A DNA stretch of 53,652 nucleotides, taken from IMG/VR virus record IMGVR_UViG_3300034284_000127, positions 1 through 53,652 of that record; one strand, 5' to 3'. The stretch comes from a virus. Every line of letters begins with the position of its first letter. The stretch's first letter is position 1. This document shows, in pieces, positions 40,148-48,418 of this stretch. The notes below the pieces were generated by a model, which saw only the letters and a list, made by a program, of their open reading frames with translations, ran no database searches and was not told where the DNA came from. Made by a program: the position numbers and the translations under genes.

Positions 40148-41479
40148 ATGACACCAGCAGATTTAAAGAAAGAAGCCGGCAAAGGTCCATATAAAGGAAT
40201 TGCACGTAGTCAAATTATTAAATTGAAAATTGCTGACGGAAAAGAGTTTACTTTAAACAATGGAGCTAAAGTAAAAGGCACCAATTGGGATGAGAAAACC
40301 TATACTCTATTTGTCGGCACTCGTAAAATTTCTTTGAAAGAGGTTAAGAAAGACCCCGACTTTGGCGGTGGTGGTTCTGGTGCTGGTGCTGATGTTACTG
40401 CTATCGTTGAATGTGGTCAAGCATTAGTTTGTTCCTTGATTTATAATGTGATAAAAAAAGAAATTAAATGGGAAGATTTGACGTATGATGGCCTACAAAA
40501 GGCAATGCAATATTGCGATTTGTCTGAAACCTTTGATACAATCATAGACCGTTCACCTCCAGAGTGGGTACAATCATATGTAAAATCAGCAAACATATTG
40601 TATAGAAATTATAAAATGTCTGGAACACCTGTGTATTTTCATAGAGGTTCTAAATTTATGAACGAAGTATATTCTGGAAAAAAGATTGTATTTGATGCTG
40701 ATAAAAAATCAGATAACCCACAAGCACCAGGTTCTTTTTCTGATGACAAATGGAATCCAGGAGATATTTGGATGACCACTTTAAAAACTGTGCCAAAAAT
40801 TAGTACCGATTCTTGGGCTTCATTGAACAAAGACATTTATGACTTAGCTAGAGCCAAAAAATTAGTTGGTGTGTCTTTAAAAAAGGTTGGCGCTTCAGCA
40901 CACATTGAAGAATATAACGCATTATCGGCTAAACAAACAAAAGAATATCGATATGCCAGTTTCAGAGTAACATCTGCTTCAGAACGTGGCCCATTACCTC
41001 CATTCTTCAATTCTATTGACTTGTACATGTCCATTGGCGATAGAGAAGTACAGTTTCGAGCTACATCTGGTGAAGCCAGCTGGCAAGGAGAAATTAAAGG
41101 AGCAACAGCTGCCGGTGGTAAAATTGGTGGTGGTAATGTCAACTTCTATTTGAAAAAATATGTTGGTAAAGGTTTATTTGATAAGAGTGAAGATGAAGTT
41201 TTAAAATTCGTTAAGACAAAAGACTTTTTTCCAGAATTTTATGCACTATATAAAAAACACTTTGATGGCAAAATATTACCATATGAAGAATTTGTTATGA
41301 ATGCTAATAATAAACAAAAAGATTCAAAAGGATATCTGTTCTCTAAATATATGAACATGAAATTTATTGATATATTCCTAAGTGCAAACACGGCTACTCG
41401 TAATAAAATTGCTACCGACTTTGTGAGATATGCTGCTTCGAATACAGACCAAAGTTCCTTTTTCGTAAAAATATCCTAA
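40148..41479 (+). CDS. Conserved phage protein with KWNPGDIW motif, unknown
   Basis: This 443-residue protein contains VYFHRGSKFMNEVYSG, then DDKWNPGDIWMTTL, LNKDIYDLARAKKLVGVSLKKVG and a C-terminal KYVGKGLFDKSEDEVLKF region. I recall the KWNPxDIW signature from uncharacterised proteins of large phages but know no function. Residues ~60-85 hold a glycine-rich GGGGSGAGAD linker. It starts after a ribosome-binding hairpin and a promoter pair and heads a four-gene unit with the ligase-fold candidate, suggesting late expression. The ATG at 40148 is preferred over the TTG just before it because of GGAG spacing. Confidence 0.6.
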   Translation: MTPADLKKEAGKGPYKGIARSQIIKLKIADGKEFTLNNGAKVKGTNWDEKTYTLFVGTRKISLKEVKKDPDFGGGGSGAGADVTAIVECGQALVCSLIYNVIKKEIKWEDLTYDGLQKAMQYCDLSETFDTIIDRSPPEWVQSYVKSANILYRNYKMSGTPVYFHRGSKFMNEVYSGKKIVFDADKKSDNPQAPGSFSDDKWNPGDIWMTTLKTVPKISTDSWASLNKDIYDLARAKKLVGVSLKKVGASAHIEEYNALSAKQTKEYRYASFRVTSASERGPLPPFFNSIDLYMSIGDREVQFRATSGEASWQGEIKGATAAGGKIGGGNVNFYLKKYVGKGLFDKSEDEVLKFVKTKDFFPEFYALYKKHFDGKILPYEEFVMNANNKQKDSKGYLFSKYMNMKFIDIFLSANTATRNKIATDFVRYAASNTDQSSFFVKIS

Positions 41480-41480
41480 A

Positions 41481-42713
41481 ATGAAATTCACACAATTTTT
41501 AACCGAATCAAAAAAAGAAGGTGCTAACCTTCACCTAGAACACATTGAAGATGAAGTTCTGAATCGTGGTGTATCTGGTGTTAGAGATGCAATCAACTTC
41601 TTGCAATCTCTCCGTGACATGCTCGCAGGCCATTCTAATTCTAAAGTGAACCTAACTACAAAATGGGATGGTGCACCTGCTATTTTCTGTGGTATTAATC
41701 CAGACAATGGCAAATTCTTTGTTGGTACTAAAGGTGTATTCAATGCCAATCCTAAGTTAAACTACACCGATGCAGACATTGATGCAAACCATGCTTCAGA
41801 AGGATTAAACTCCAAACTTAAAGTTGCATTACGTTATTTGCCAAAATTAGGCATTAAGGGTGTATTACAAGGCGACATGATGTTTGCTAAAGGTGATATA
41901 CAGAACAAAACAATTGATGGTGAAGACTACATCACATTTCAACCAAATACAATTGTCTATGCTGTGCCTGCTGATTCTAAGTTAGCACAAATGATGTTGG
42001 CTGCTCAGATGGGTGTGGTGTTTCATACTTCATATACAGGTAAAACATTCTCTGATATGAAAGCCTCATTCAACATTGATATTAAGAATCTTACAACAAC
42101 CAAAGATGTTTGGTTCCGTGATGCTTACTTTGTTGATGCTTCAGGCACTGCCTCATTTACCGAAGAAGAAACAAGAACTGTCACATCTATTCTGTCTCAA
42201 GCAGGCAGAACTTTTCAAACAATCAATTCATTAAACTTGAATCGTATTTCAACAAGTGATGTTATTCTTACATACATTAAAACATTCAATAACACCAAAG
42301 TGCGTGAAGGTCTGAAGATTAAAGACACAAGAGCTCACACACTAGAGTTGATTCGTTGGGTTGAGGCTAAATTGAACAAAGACATTATTGATGCCAAGAA
42401 GGAAGAAACCAGACAGAAACGTATCAAAGAGAAAACAGAGATTATGCGTTTCTTCCGTAATGCGTCAACAGACTTGAAAAACATTTTTGATTTGATGAAT
42501 CAGTTGGTTGATGTTAAGAATATGATTGTTAAGAAGTTGCAACAAATGAAACAAGTAACCAATACATTCTTACGTACTGATGATGGTTTCAAAGTTACCA
42601 ATCCAGAAGGTTTTGTGGCAGTTGATAGGTTAAAAGGTAATGCTGTTAAGTTGATTGATAGACTGGAATTTGCTCATGCTAACTTTAATGCCGCTAAGAA
42701 TTGGAGCAAGTAA
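41481..42713 (+). CDS. Ligase/nucleotidyltransferase-like protein (DUF6267-type) with capsid-targeting-like N-terminus
   Basis: The N-terminus MKFTQFLTES resembles the gp21-cleaved targeting peptide of T4 internal proteins. Residues 58-66 read LTTKWDGAP, the KxDG motif of covalent nucleotidyltransferases (candidate Lys61). Further matches are GVLQGDMMF (128-135, like motif III), a hydrophobic TFQPNTIVYAVP strand, and near the C-terminus EGFVAV (376-381) and AVKLI (like motifs IV and V). The family is annotated DUF6267 in relatives as far as I recall. Residues ~280-370 are a charged helical insert (KKEETRQKRIKEKTEIMRFF). Catalysis is inferred from motif order only. Confidence 0.62.
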   Translation: MKFTQFLTESKKEGANLHLEHIEDEVLNRGVSGVRDAINFLQSLRDMLAGHSNSKVNLTTKWDGAPAIFCGINPDNGKFFVGTKGVFNANPKLNYTDADIDANHASEGLNSKLKVALRYLPKLGIKGVLQGDMMFAKGDIQNKTIDGEDYITFQPNTIVYAVPADSKLAQMMLAAQMGVVFHTSYTGKTFSDMKASFNIDIKNLTTTKDVWFRDAYFVDASGTASFTEEETRTVTSILSQAGRTFQTINSLNLNRISTSDVILTYIKTFNNTKVREGLKIKDTRAHTLELIRWVEAKLNKDIIDAKKEETRQKRIKEKTEIMRFFRNASTDLKNIFDLMNQLVDVKNMIVKKLQQMKQVTNTFLRTDDGFKVTNPEGFVAVDRLKGNAVKLIDRLEFAHANFNAAKNWSK

Positions 42714-42991
42714 TGGATAAGAAATTTGATTTAACCGAAATCTTAGCCGAGTATGGTGAAGACGACTTTGGATTTACGGCAACTGACGAAGAAGAATACA
42801 ATGCGGTTATTGCGGAAAAAGATGAAACAGTTGAAGAATACAAAGCAAGATTAGAAGCAGTTGAAAAGTTGATTCTGCCTTTCTTAACTAGGTTGTTAAA
42901 GACTGCTGACCAACCGATTATTAAGTGGCCTAACCGCAAGCCGGCATTAGAGGCACAAATTCAAAAGATATTAAACCTAACACGAGGTTGA
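42713..42991 (+). CDS. Small acidic conserved-looking protein, unknown
   Basis: The 92 residues start DKKFDLTEILAEYGEDDFGF and continue with a helical EYKARLEAVEKLILPFLTRLL and a WPNRKPALEAQIQKILNLTRG end. The ATG at 42713 overlaps the preceding stop by one base and has GGAG six bases upstream. Similar short proteins follow the DUF6267-type gene in relatives, which suggests a functional pair. No function known. Confidence 0.65.
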   Translation: MDKKFDLTEILAEYGEDDFGFTATDEEEYNAVIAEKDETVEEYKARLEAVEKLILPFLTRLLKTADQPIIKWPNRKPALEAQIQKILNLTRG

Positions 42992-42992
42992 A

Positions 42993-43328
42993 ATGAAATT
43001 TACCGAATTCGATGAACTAATGGAAGCAGCCTATGCAGGCAATATCGGTATCATGGAACTGATTAAGTTTAAAAGTAATGCTAGTCCAGAACAGAAAAAA
43101 CAGTTTGATGACCATGTGAAGAACAAGCGCCACAAAGACGCATGGAAGATGGTCCAAGACGTTACAGGAGTCAAACTACATAAGAGTGTGCATGAAGAAA
43201 TTAAACCTGATATCCTGCCTAAATCTGGCGCAGGTGCATGGGGAACAGATACTCTGGCAAACAACTATAAAAAAGGCACGCCAGGCCAAAACATTACCTC
43301 ATTTAAAGACTACAAGACAACTAAGTAA
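42993..43328 (+). CDS. Small protein with internal-protein-like N-terminus
   Basis: The 111 residues begin MKFTEFDELMEAAYAGNIGI, with FDELME fitting an h-x-E cleavage site. The body MELIKFKSNASPEQKKQFDD and HKDAWKMVQDVTGVKL is helical; the tail GAGAWGTDTLANNYKKGTPG is flexible. It closes the unit started at 40148. I infer a packaged or core-associated protein from the N-terminus; function unknown. Confidence 0.62.
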   Translation: MKFTEFDELMEAAYAGNIGIMELIKFKSNASPEQKKQFDDHVKNKRHKDAWKMVQDVTGVKLHKSVHEEIKPDILPKSGAGAWGTDTLANNYKKGTPGQNITSFKDYKTTK

Positions 43329-43345
43329 ACCAACTGGAGTATATT

Positions 43346-44182
43346 ATGAAAGATTTGATAATCGGTGCAAGTACCAACTATGATTGGGACAAATTAAAAT
43401 ATTGGATTAATTCCATTAATAAATCGGGATTTGAAGGTGATAAAGTCCTGATTCTAATGAACTGTGATGCCGCCACAGTTAAAAAAGTTAACGCAGCAGG
43501 TTTTAAAGTTATTGGATTCAATCAAGATTCCGATGGTAACTTGACCTACAAATCAGAAATGCCAATCCACGTTGAGCGATTTGGCCATATCTACGAATAT
43601 CTCCGCAAAAATGAATATCGTTACGTCATTACGACAGACGTAAAGGATGTTATTTTCCAATCCAACCCTATTGACTTCTTAGAAGCAAATTGCCTTAGAC
43701 ATAATCTGGTGTTTTCTTCTGAGAGCATGTTATACAAAGACGAACCTTGGGGCAACCAAAACCTGTTGGAGACTTTTGGCCCTTATGTACACGGAATTTA
43801 CAAAGAAAATGAAATCTATAATGTTGGTGTTCTTGCTGGTACTGGCTCTGCGGTGCGTGATTTGGCAATTAACATCTTCACCATGGCAGCAAACTGTCCG
43901 ATACCAATTTGCGACCAATCAACATTTAACTTCATGGTCTCTATGAGTCCTTATAAAGAAACTTCTCTTTATACTCAATCAGAAACAGGTTGGGCTTGCC
44001 AGTTGGGCACAACAGCAGACCCTAGTAAGATTAATCAATTTAAACCACATCTGTTAGAACCATCTCCTTCTATGTACCGAGGTATTGTGACCACATCAAA
44101 AGGAATTCCATACCATATTGTTCATCAATATGATAGAGTGCCTGAAATGCGCCGGATGATTGAGGAGAAATACGGTGAGTAA
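43346..44182 (+). CDS. Glycosyltransferase-like protein, GT-A type
   Basis: This 278-residue protein begins KDLIIGASTNYDWDKLKYWI and contains YRYVITTDVKDVIFQSNP (acidic DxxD-like nucleotide-sugar site), LVFSSESMLYKDEPWG and IYNVGVLAGTGSAVRDLAINIF, as in nucleotide-diphosphosugar transferases. It opens the second glycan cassette, with GGAG before the ATG. The acceptor is unknown. Confidence 0.65.
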   Translation: MKDLIIGASTNYDWDKLKYWINSINKSGFEGDKVLILMNCDAATVKKVNAAGFKVIGFNQDSDGNLTYKSEMPIHVERFGHIYEYLRKNEYRYVITTDVKDVIFQSNPIDFLEANCLRHNLVFSSESMLYKDEPWGNQNLLETFGPYVHGIYKENEIYNVGVLAGTGSAVRDLAINIFTMAANCPIPICDQSTFNFMVSMSPYKETSLYTQSETGWACQLGTTADPSKINQFKPHLLEPSPSMYRGIVTTSKGIPYHIVHQYDRVPEMRRMIEEKYGE

Positions 44183-44885
44183 CGCATTAGTAATGGCAGG
44201 TCATGTAAGAACCTTTAAAAGTATCGCAGAAGAACTAACACATTTTATTCGCTTCAATGAATTGGATGTGTATCTGTATATTTGGGATGAAGGCAACCAA
44301 GATGAAATTGATTTTGTTGTTAAGACTTTGAAGCCAATTAAATGGAAGGCAGAGAAGAATGAAATTTATCTGCCAGAATTCCTTGAGGCTGAACAAAGAA
44401 TCGTAACAAAAAATCCAAAAGAACTTATTACACCAGATAAAAACTTTGCAACACTATCGATGCACTTTGCACGTAGAAAAGCATTTGAGTTGATTGAAAA
44501 AGAATATGATAATGTTGTATTCTCCAGATTTGATACACATATGAATGCCTTCAGAATCAAAGCAATTGTTTCTGAATTTCCTGATGCAGTTGTTACACCA
44601 ACCAATGAGCAGTATGGTATGGTGTCTGATATCTTTGCTATTGTTCCATGGAAATATGCAGACAACTACTTCTTCTACCCACGAGCAGAAGATATCTTGT
44701 CACGTAGATTCAATAAGAAAATGAAAGAATGGTTATCAGTTAAATTCTATTGGGAAAATGCTCAAAGAGATATCCGTTTACATGATGAGAATAGATATTG
44801 CCCACACATGTTGTGTATGAGAAACTTTTTTGAAACAAACACACCATATACTGTTGTTGATTTGCCTGTATTTTTAAGAAGATGA
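44175..44885 (+). CDS. Glycan-cassette protein, glycosyltransferase-like
   Basis: The 236 residues start at GTG (44175) after GAGGAGAAA, giving SNALVMAGHVRTFKSIAEEL; a TTG further up is less likely. The pattern DVYLYIWDEG, FARRKAFELIEKEY and VVFSRFDTHMNAF parallels the next gene (CLSGQARSFK, DIFIHTWEAEG, IKSRTDYALN), so the two are distant paralogues. Both look like a GT-A-like family acting on sugars. Overlaps the preceding stop by eight bases. Confidence 0.6.
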   Translation: MSNALVMAGHVRTFKSIAEELTHFIRFNELDVYLYIWDEGNQDEIDFVVKTLKPIKWKAEKNEIYLPEFLEAEQRIVTKNPKELITPDKNFATLSMHFARRKAFELIEKEYDNVVFSRFDTHMNAFRIKAIVSEFPDAVVTPTNEQYGMVSDIFAIVPWKYADNYFFYPRAEDILSRRFNKKMKEWLSVKFYWENAQRDIRLHDENRYCPHMLCMRNFFETNTPYTVVDLPVFLRR

Positions 44886-44886
44886 T

Positions 44887-45585
44887 ATGAAAATTGCTTT
44901 ATGTTTATCTGGCCAAGCCAGAAGTTTCAAACAAGGTTATGAATACTATAAAAGAAACCTATTAGACAAACACGATGTGGATATATTCATTCACACATGG
45001 GAAGCTGAAGGCCTTGAAGAACTCCGTCAGTTGTATAAACCTGTAAAGATGGTGGTTGAGAAACCATTGGTTGGTGATTTTGATAAGAAGTACACAAACA
45101 CACCAAATGCACAGGCACACCCATCACGCTTCACGGTGGCTATGTTGTATTCTATTTTCCAAACTATGTTGTATAAGACAGAACAGGAAATGGATAAAAA
45201 GTTTCTGTATGATTGGGTTATCAAGTCACGTACAGATTATGCCTTGAATGTGGAGATTCCATTTGCAGATTTGGATCCAACTAAGTTGTATATTCCAAAT
45301 TGCAGAATGGTGCCTGAACGTGATTTTGGTAATGACCAATTTGCATTTGGTAATTCAAATGTGATGAATCGTAGAATGTCAATTTACTTGAATATGGAAC
45401 ACTACTATGACCAAGGTGTTCAGATGATTGGTGAAGATATGATGAGAGCTCATCTACACCACCACAGTCTTATTGGTGAGAATCTAGTTTATGTGAACAT
45501 GAACAACCCATTTCCACCTGGCCAATTTAACGGCACTTGGCATAGTTTAATTAGGGATGATGCTGCCGAATGGAAGAAAAAGTAA
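44887..45585 (+). CDS. Glycan-cassette protein, paralogue of the preceding gene
   Basis: This 232-residue protein has KIALCLSGQARSFKQGYEYY, VDIFIHTWEAEGLEEL, DWVIKSRTDYALNVEIPFAD and FGNDQFAFGNSNVMNRRM, the order of a glycosyltransferase-like family in phage and bacterial polysaccharide loci. RTDY probably lies at the metal site. The kinase gene begins inside its last 16 bases. Donor and acceptor unknown. Confidence 0.6.
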   Translation: MKIALCLSGQARSFKQGYEYYKRNLLDKHDVDIFIHTWEAEGLEELRQLYKPVKMVVEKPLVGDFDKKYTNTPNAQAHPSRFTVAMLYSIFQTMLYKTEQEMDKKFLYDWVIKSRTDYALNVEIPFADLDPTKLYIPNCRMVPERDFGNDQFAFGNSNVMNRRMSIYLNMEHYYDQGVQMIGEDMMRAHLHHHSLIGENLVYVNMNNPFPPGQFNGTWHSLIRDDAAEWKKK

Positions 45586-46310
45586 TTAAAGAACTTAAAG
45601 GACATTCTGGTAGTAAAATCTATCTAATGTCTGATAAGTATAAAAAATTCATTAGAAAAGTTGGTAACACAGAAAGAAACTACGAGAGGTTAATTTCTCT
45701 CGCTGGTTATTATCCTGTACCTAACATCTTTGAATACAAAGACCCCGTGTTGGATATGGAATATATTCATGGCCTAGACATGAAGAACTATTTGTTATCT
45801 GGTTCAACACAGAATTTAACCAATTTTCTATTAGATATATTAAGTAGTTTTGCGGATAGTGTGGTTGACAAAGACTACACAGAAGTGTATAATAAGAAGT
45901 TGGAATGGGTTGATAAAGAAGATTTGCCTTTTACCAAAGATGAATTGATTGCTAAGTTGCCTAAAATTCTACCACAGTCACAGTATCATGGTGATTTGAC
46001 TTTGGAGAATATACTGCATACAAGCAACGAATTCTATATGATTGACGCAGTTACTATTGAATATGATTCATACATATTTGATATTGCTAAACTCAGACAG
46101 GATTTAGAATGCAAATGGTTTCTACGTGATACAAACCTGATGTTAGATGTTAAGTTGTCAAGCATTCAGAAAAGAATTCTAAAAGAGTTTCCATTAGCCA
46201 ACAATGATTATATTCTAATATTGATGTTGTTGCGAGTATACCTACACACAAAACCAGGCGACATGGAAAGACAATTTATAGTGAAAGAGATTAATAGATT
46301 ATGGAAGTAA
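45570..46310 (+). CDS. APH/choline-kinase-like small-molecule kinase
   Basis: The 246 residues have the catalytic loop SQYHGDLTLENIL (His140, Asp142, Asn147) and metal motif FYMIDAVTIEYDS (Asp159, in place of the usual DFE/DWE context), followed by YIFDIAKLRQDLE, as in aminoglycoside phosphotransferase and choline-kinase-like enzymes. It overlaps the nucleotidyltransferase gene by ten bases; kinase and NTP-transferase pairs make activated head groups (LicA/LicC, AmgK/MurU). The likely product is a phosphorylated sugar or alcohol for attachment to a glycan. Confidence 0.78.
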   Translation: MEEKVIKELKGHSGSKIYLMSDKYKKFIRKVGNTERNYERLISLAGYYPVPNIFEYKDPVLDMEYIHGLDMKNYLLSGSTQNLTNFLLDILSSFADSVVDKDYTEVYNKKLEWVDKEDLPFTKDELIAKLPKILPQSQYHGDLTLENILHTSNEFYMIDAVTIEYDSYIFDIAKLRQDLECKWFLRDTNLMLDVKLSSIQKRILKEFPLANNDYILILMLLRVYLHTKPGDMERQFIVKEINRLWK

Positions 46311-46999
46311 TTGTACCGGCCGCAGGCCTATCAACTAGGTTTCCAAATATGAAACCAAAATATCTTCTGTTAGATAAAAATGACAGAATGATGTTAGCTA
46401 AATCCATCAACCCATATTTGTCTGAGGGTCACAATGTTACTGTTGGTATTCTTCAGGCACACATTGACAAATACGATTCTTACAACCTTTTAAAGGCTCA
46501 GTTTGGTGATAAGATTAACATTATTGTTATTCCAAAAGTAACAAGTGGTCCTGCTGATACTGTTTATCAGATTATTAAGGCTGCAAATATACCTGAAGAC
46601 TCTGAGTTTTTGATTAAAGACTGTGATAGTTACTTCACACATACCAATACACCTGGCAACTATGTCTGTATTAGTAGAATTGCAAACCATTTCATGTTAA
46701 GTAATTTGGCTGCCAAGAGTTTCGTGGTTTCAAATGAACAAGGCATTATTACTGATATCATTGAGAAGAAAGTGGTATCTGATAAGTTTTGTGTTGGTGG
46801 TTATAAGTTTGAATCCATCAAACTCTATGTTGATACATATGAGAAATTAAATAGTAATGTACATAATGAAATTTTTGTTTCACACATCATACAAGAATGC
46901 CTAATGAACGATTGTATCTTCTTTGAGAAGGATGTACAAGGTTATAATGATGTTGGAACAATAGAAGATTGGCGAAAATATAATGAGTCTCTTACCTGA
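46301..46999 (+). CDS. Sugar/choline-phosphate nucleotidyltransferase-like protein
   Basis: The 232 residues open EVIVPAAGLSTRFPNMKPKY, the NTP-binding signature of nucleotidyltransferases (GxSxRF...KPK). FLIKDCDSYF (the DxD metal site, near residue 108) and YNDVGTIEDWRKY at the end agree. The kinase just upstream would supply its phosphorylated substrate. A CDP- or UDP-activated product is expected. Overlaps the following gene by 17 bases. Confidence 0.8.
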   Translation: MEVIVPAAGLSTRFPNMKPKYLLLDKNDRMMLAKSINPYLSEGHNVTVGILQAHIDKYDSYNLLKAQFGDKINIIVIPKVTSGPADTVYQIIKAANIPEDSEFLIKDCDSYFTHTNTPGNYVCISRIANHFMLSNLAAKSFVVSNEQGIITDIIEKKVVSDKFCVGGYKFESIKLYVDTYEKLNSNVHNEIFVSHIIQECLMNDCIFFEKDVQGYNDVGTIEDWRKYNESLT

Positions 47000-47693
47000 T
47001 AAAAACCTAATCATTGTCACATCGGCATTGGCACCAAACATAGGTGTTATTCCAAATGAAGACAGATATAAACAAACGATTGATTCGTTGGTGTCTCTAC
47101 GTAAACACTTTCCAAATGATATCATTTTATTTACTGATGGTTCACCAAATGAAGTTGACCAAAAATGGTTAGAAAACATTTCAAACCATGCCGACATTAT
47201 GGCAGTGTGGCACCAAGACAAAGATGTGAACCACTATGCAAGCGGTGGTATGAAAAGTCAGGCTGAACTTGTGTTGTTAATGAAAACAATTAATGTGTTG
47301 TACAACAATCCAGACTTGATGAGTATGATGCATAGTGTTAAACGTATCTTTAAATACTCGGCACGTACAGTATTGCTTGATGAGTTTGATTTAAAAGAGT
47401 ATGATGGTCTATTTGGAAAGTATGTGTTTAAGAAGGCCATTCCATCTTGGATGCCTGATGAAGCTAAGTTGATGTTAACAGACCACTTGTACATCACTAG
47501 GATGTATTCATTGTGCCCATCATTGGTGAAGGATTACATGGCAACTTTGATGGCTTGTTTAGAAAATACTAATCAAGGAATGGATACAGAACACGCACAC
47601 CACATGAACATAGATAAACGATACGTGATTGAATTTGATAAACTGCATTGTTCTGGCATAATGGCCAGTACAGGCGCAACTGAGGTATATTAA
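46983..47693 (+). CDS. Glycan-cassette protein of unknown function
   Basis: The 236 residues include KNLIIVTSALAPNIGVIP, DRYKQTIDSLVSLRKHFPND and IILFTDGSP, an alpha/beta start like nucleotide-sugar enzymes, and a later MKSQAELVLLMKTINVLYNN. No catalytic motif is certain. It lies between the nucleotidyltransferase and methyltransferase and is translationally coupled to both, so a transferase using the activated product is plausible. Confidence 0.55.
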   Translation: MSLLPDKNLIIVTSALAPNIGVIPNEDRYKQTIDSLVSLRKHFPNDIILFTDGSPNEVDQKWLENISNHADIMAVWHQDKDVNHYASGGMKSQAELVLLMKTINVLYNNPDLMSMMHSVKRIFKYSARTVLLDEFDLKEYDGLFGKYVFKKAIPSWMPDEAKLMLTDHLYITRMYSLCPSLVKDYMATLMACLENTNQGMDTEHAHHMNIDKRYVIEFDKLHCSGIMASTGATEVY

Positions 47694-47694
47694 T

Positions 47695-48378
47695 ATGGAT
47701 TTAAAAGAATACTGGCTAAACAACAACGGCAAAAAGATTACAAAGTGGACTCATTACTTTTGGGTATATGACCGACACTTTGCGGCACTACGAGATAAAC
47801 CAATTAAGATGTTGGAGATTGGTGTATTGAATGGTGGTTCATTGGAAATGTGGAAGAAATACTTCCATCCTGATAGTACAATCGTAGGTATTGATATTAC
47901 ACCTAGTTGTAAAGACTTTGAAGATGCTGAGAATAATGTTCATGTCCGCATCGGTGACCAATCTGATCCAGAATTCTTACAAAGCCTTGTAGATGAATTT
48001 GGTGAGTTTGATTTGGTTTTGGATGATGGCAGTCACCATGTTGACCATGTGAACAAAACATTCCAGTCCTTGTATCCAAAGATTGCTAAAGATGGTGTTT
48101 ACTTCATTGAAGATACACATGCGGCATATTGGAATTCTCATGGAGGTTCTATTGACCATCCAGATTCAATCAACAATGTGGCCAAGACCATGATTGATAA
48201 GTTGAATGCAGACCACACCAAAGGTCAAATTGCACCAGATTTCTTCACACATGAAACAAAGTGCATGTCGTGTTATGATAGTATTGTGGTGTTTGAGCGT
48301 GGTAATGTGGGTGCTAAAATTCCACAAGAGTATGGTGGACCAAAATCTGATGAGGTTTTGATTATCAGAACTCACTAA
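47695..48378 (+). CDS. SAM-dependent methyltransferase (class I, sugar O-methyltransferase-like)
   Basis: The 227 residues contain MLEIGVLNGGSLEMWKKYF (motif I), IVGIDITPSC with Asp at the end of strand 2, and FDLVLDDGSHHVDHV followed by VYFIEDTHAAYW, as in the cephalosporin-hydroxylase/MycE-like O-methyltransferases, where DDGSHH binds metal. It probably methylates a sugar hydroxyl in this cassette. No good ribosome-binding site; starts one base after the previous stop. Confidence 0.75.
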   Translation: MDLKEYWLNNNGKKITKWTHYFWVYDRHFAALRDKPIKMLEIGVLNGGSLEMWKKYFHPDSTIVGIDITPSCKDFEDAENNVHVRIGDQSDPEFLQSLVDEFGEFDLVLDDGSHHVDHVNKTFQSLYPKIAKDGVYFIEDTHAAYWNSHGGSIDHPDSINNVAKTMIDKLNADHTKGQIAPDFFTHETKCMSCYDSIVVFERGNVGAKIPQEYGGPKSDEVLIIRTH

Positions 48379-48418
48379 ATACTAAATAAGACATTAACAA
48401 CTGCTGCAGAGGCGGGAC

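Noticed and set aside
40148-41479. ADP-ribosyltransferase (Alt-like) identity for the KWNPGDIW protein
   Set aside because: VYFHRGSKF gives an Arg, but I find no STS motif or ExE/QxE loop in the right order, so there is no support beyond position among payload candidates.
48365-48418. Late promoter in ACTAAATACTAAATAAG before the 48419 gene
   Set aside because: TAAATA occurs twice, but neither copy has the TATAAATA octamer with fewer than two mismatches at a fixed distance, which is not above chance in this AT-rich DNA.
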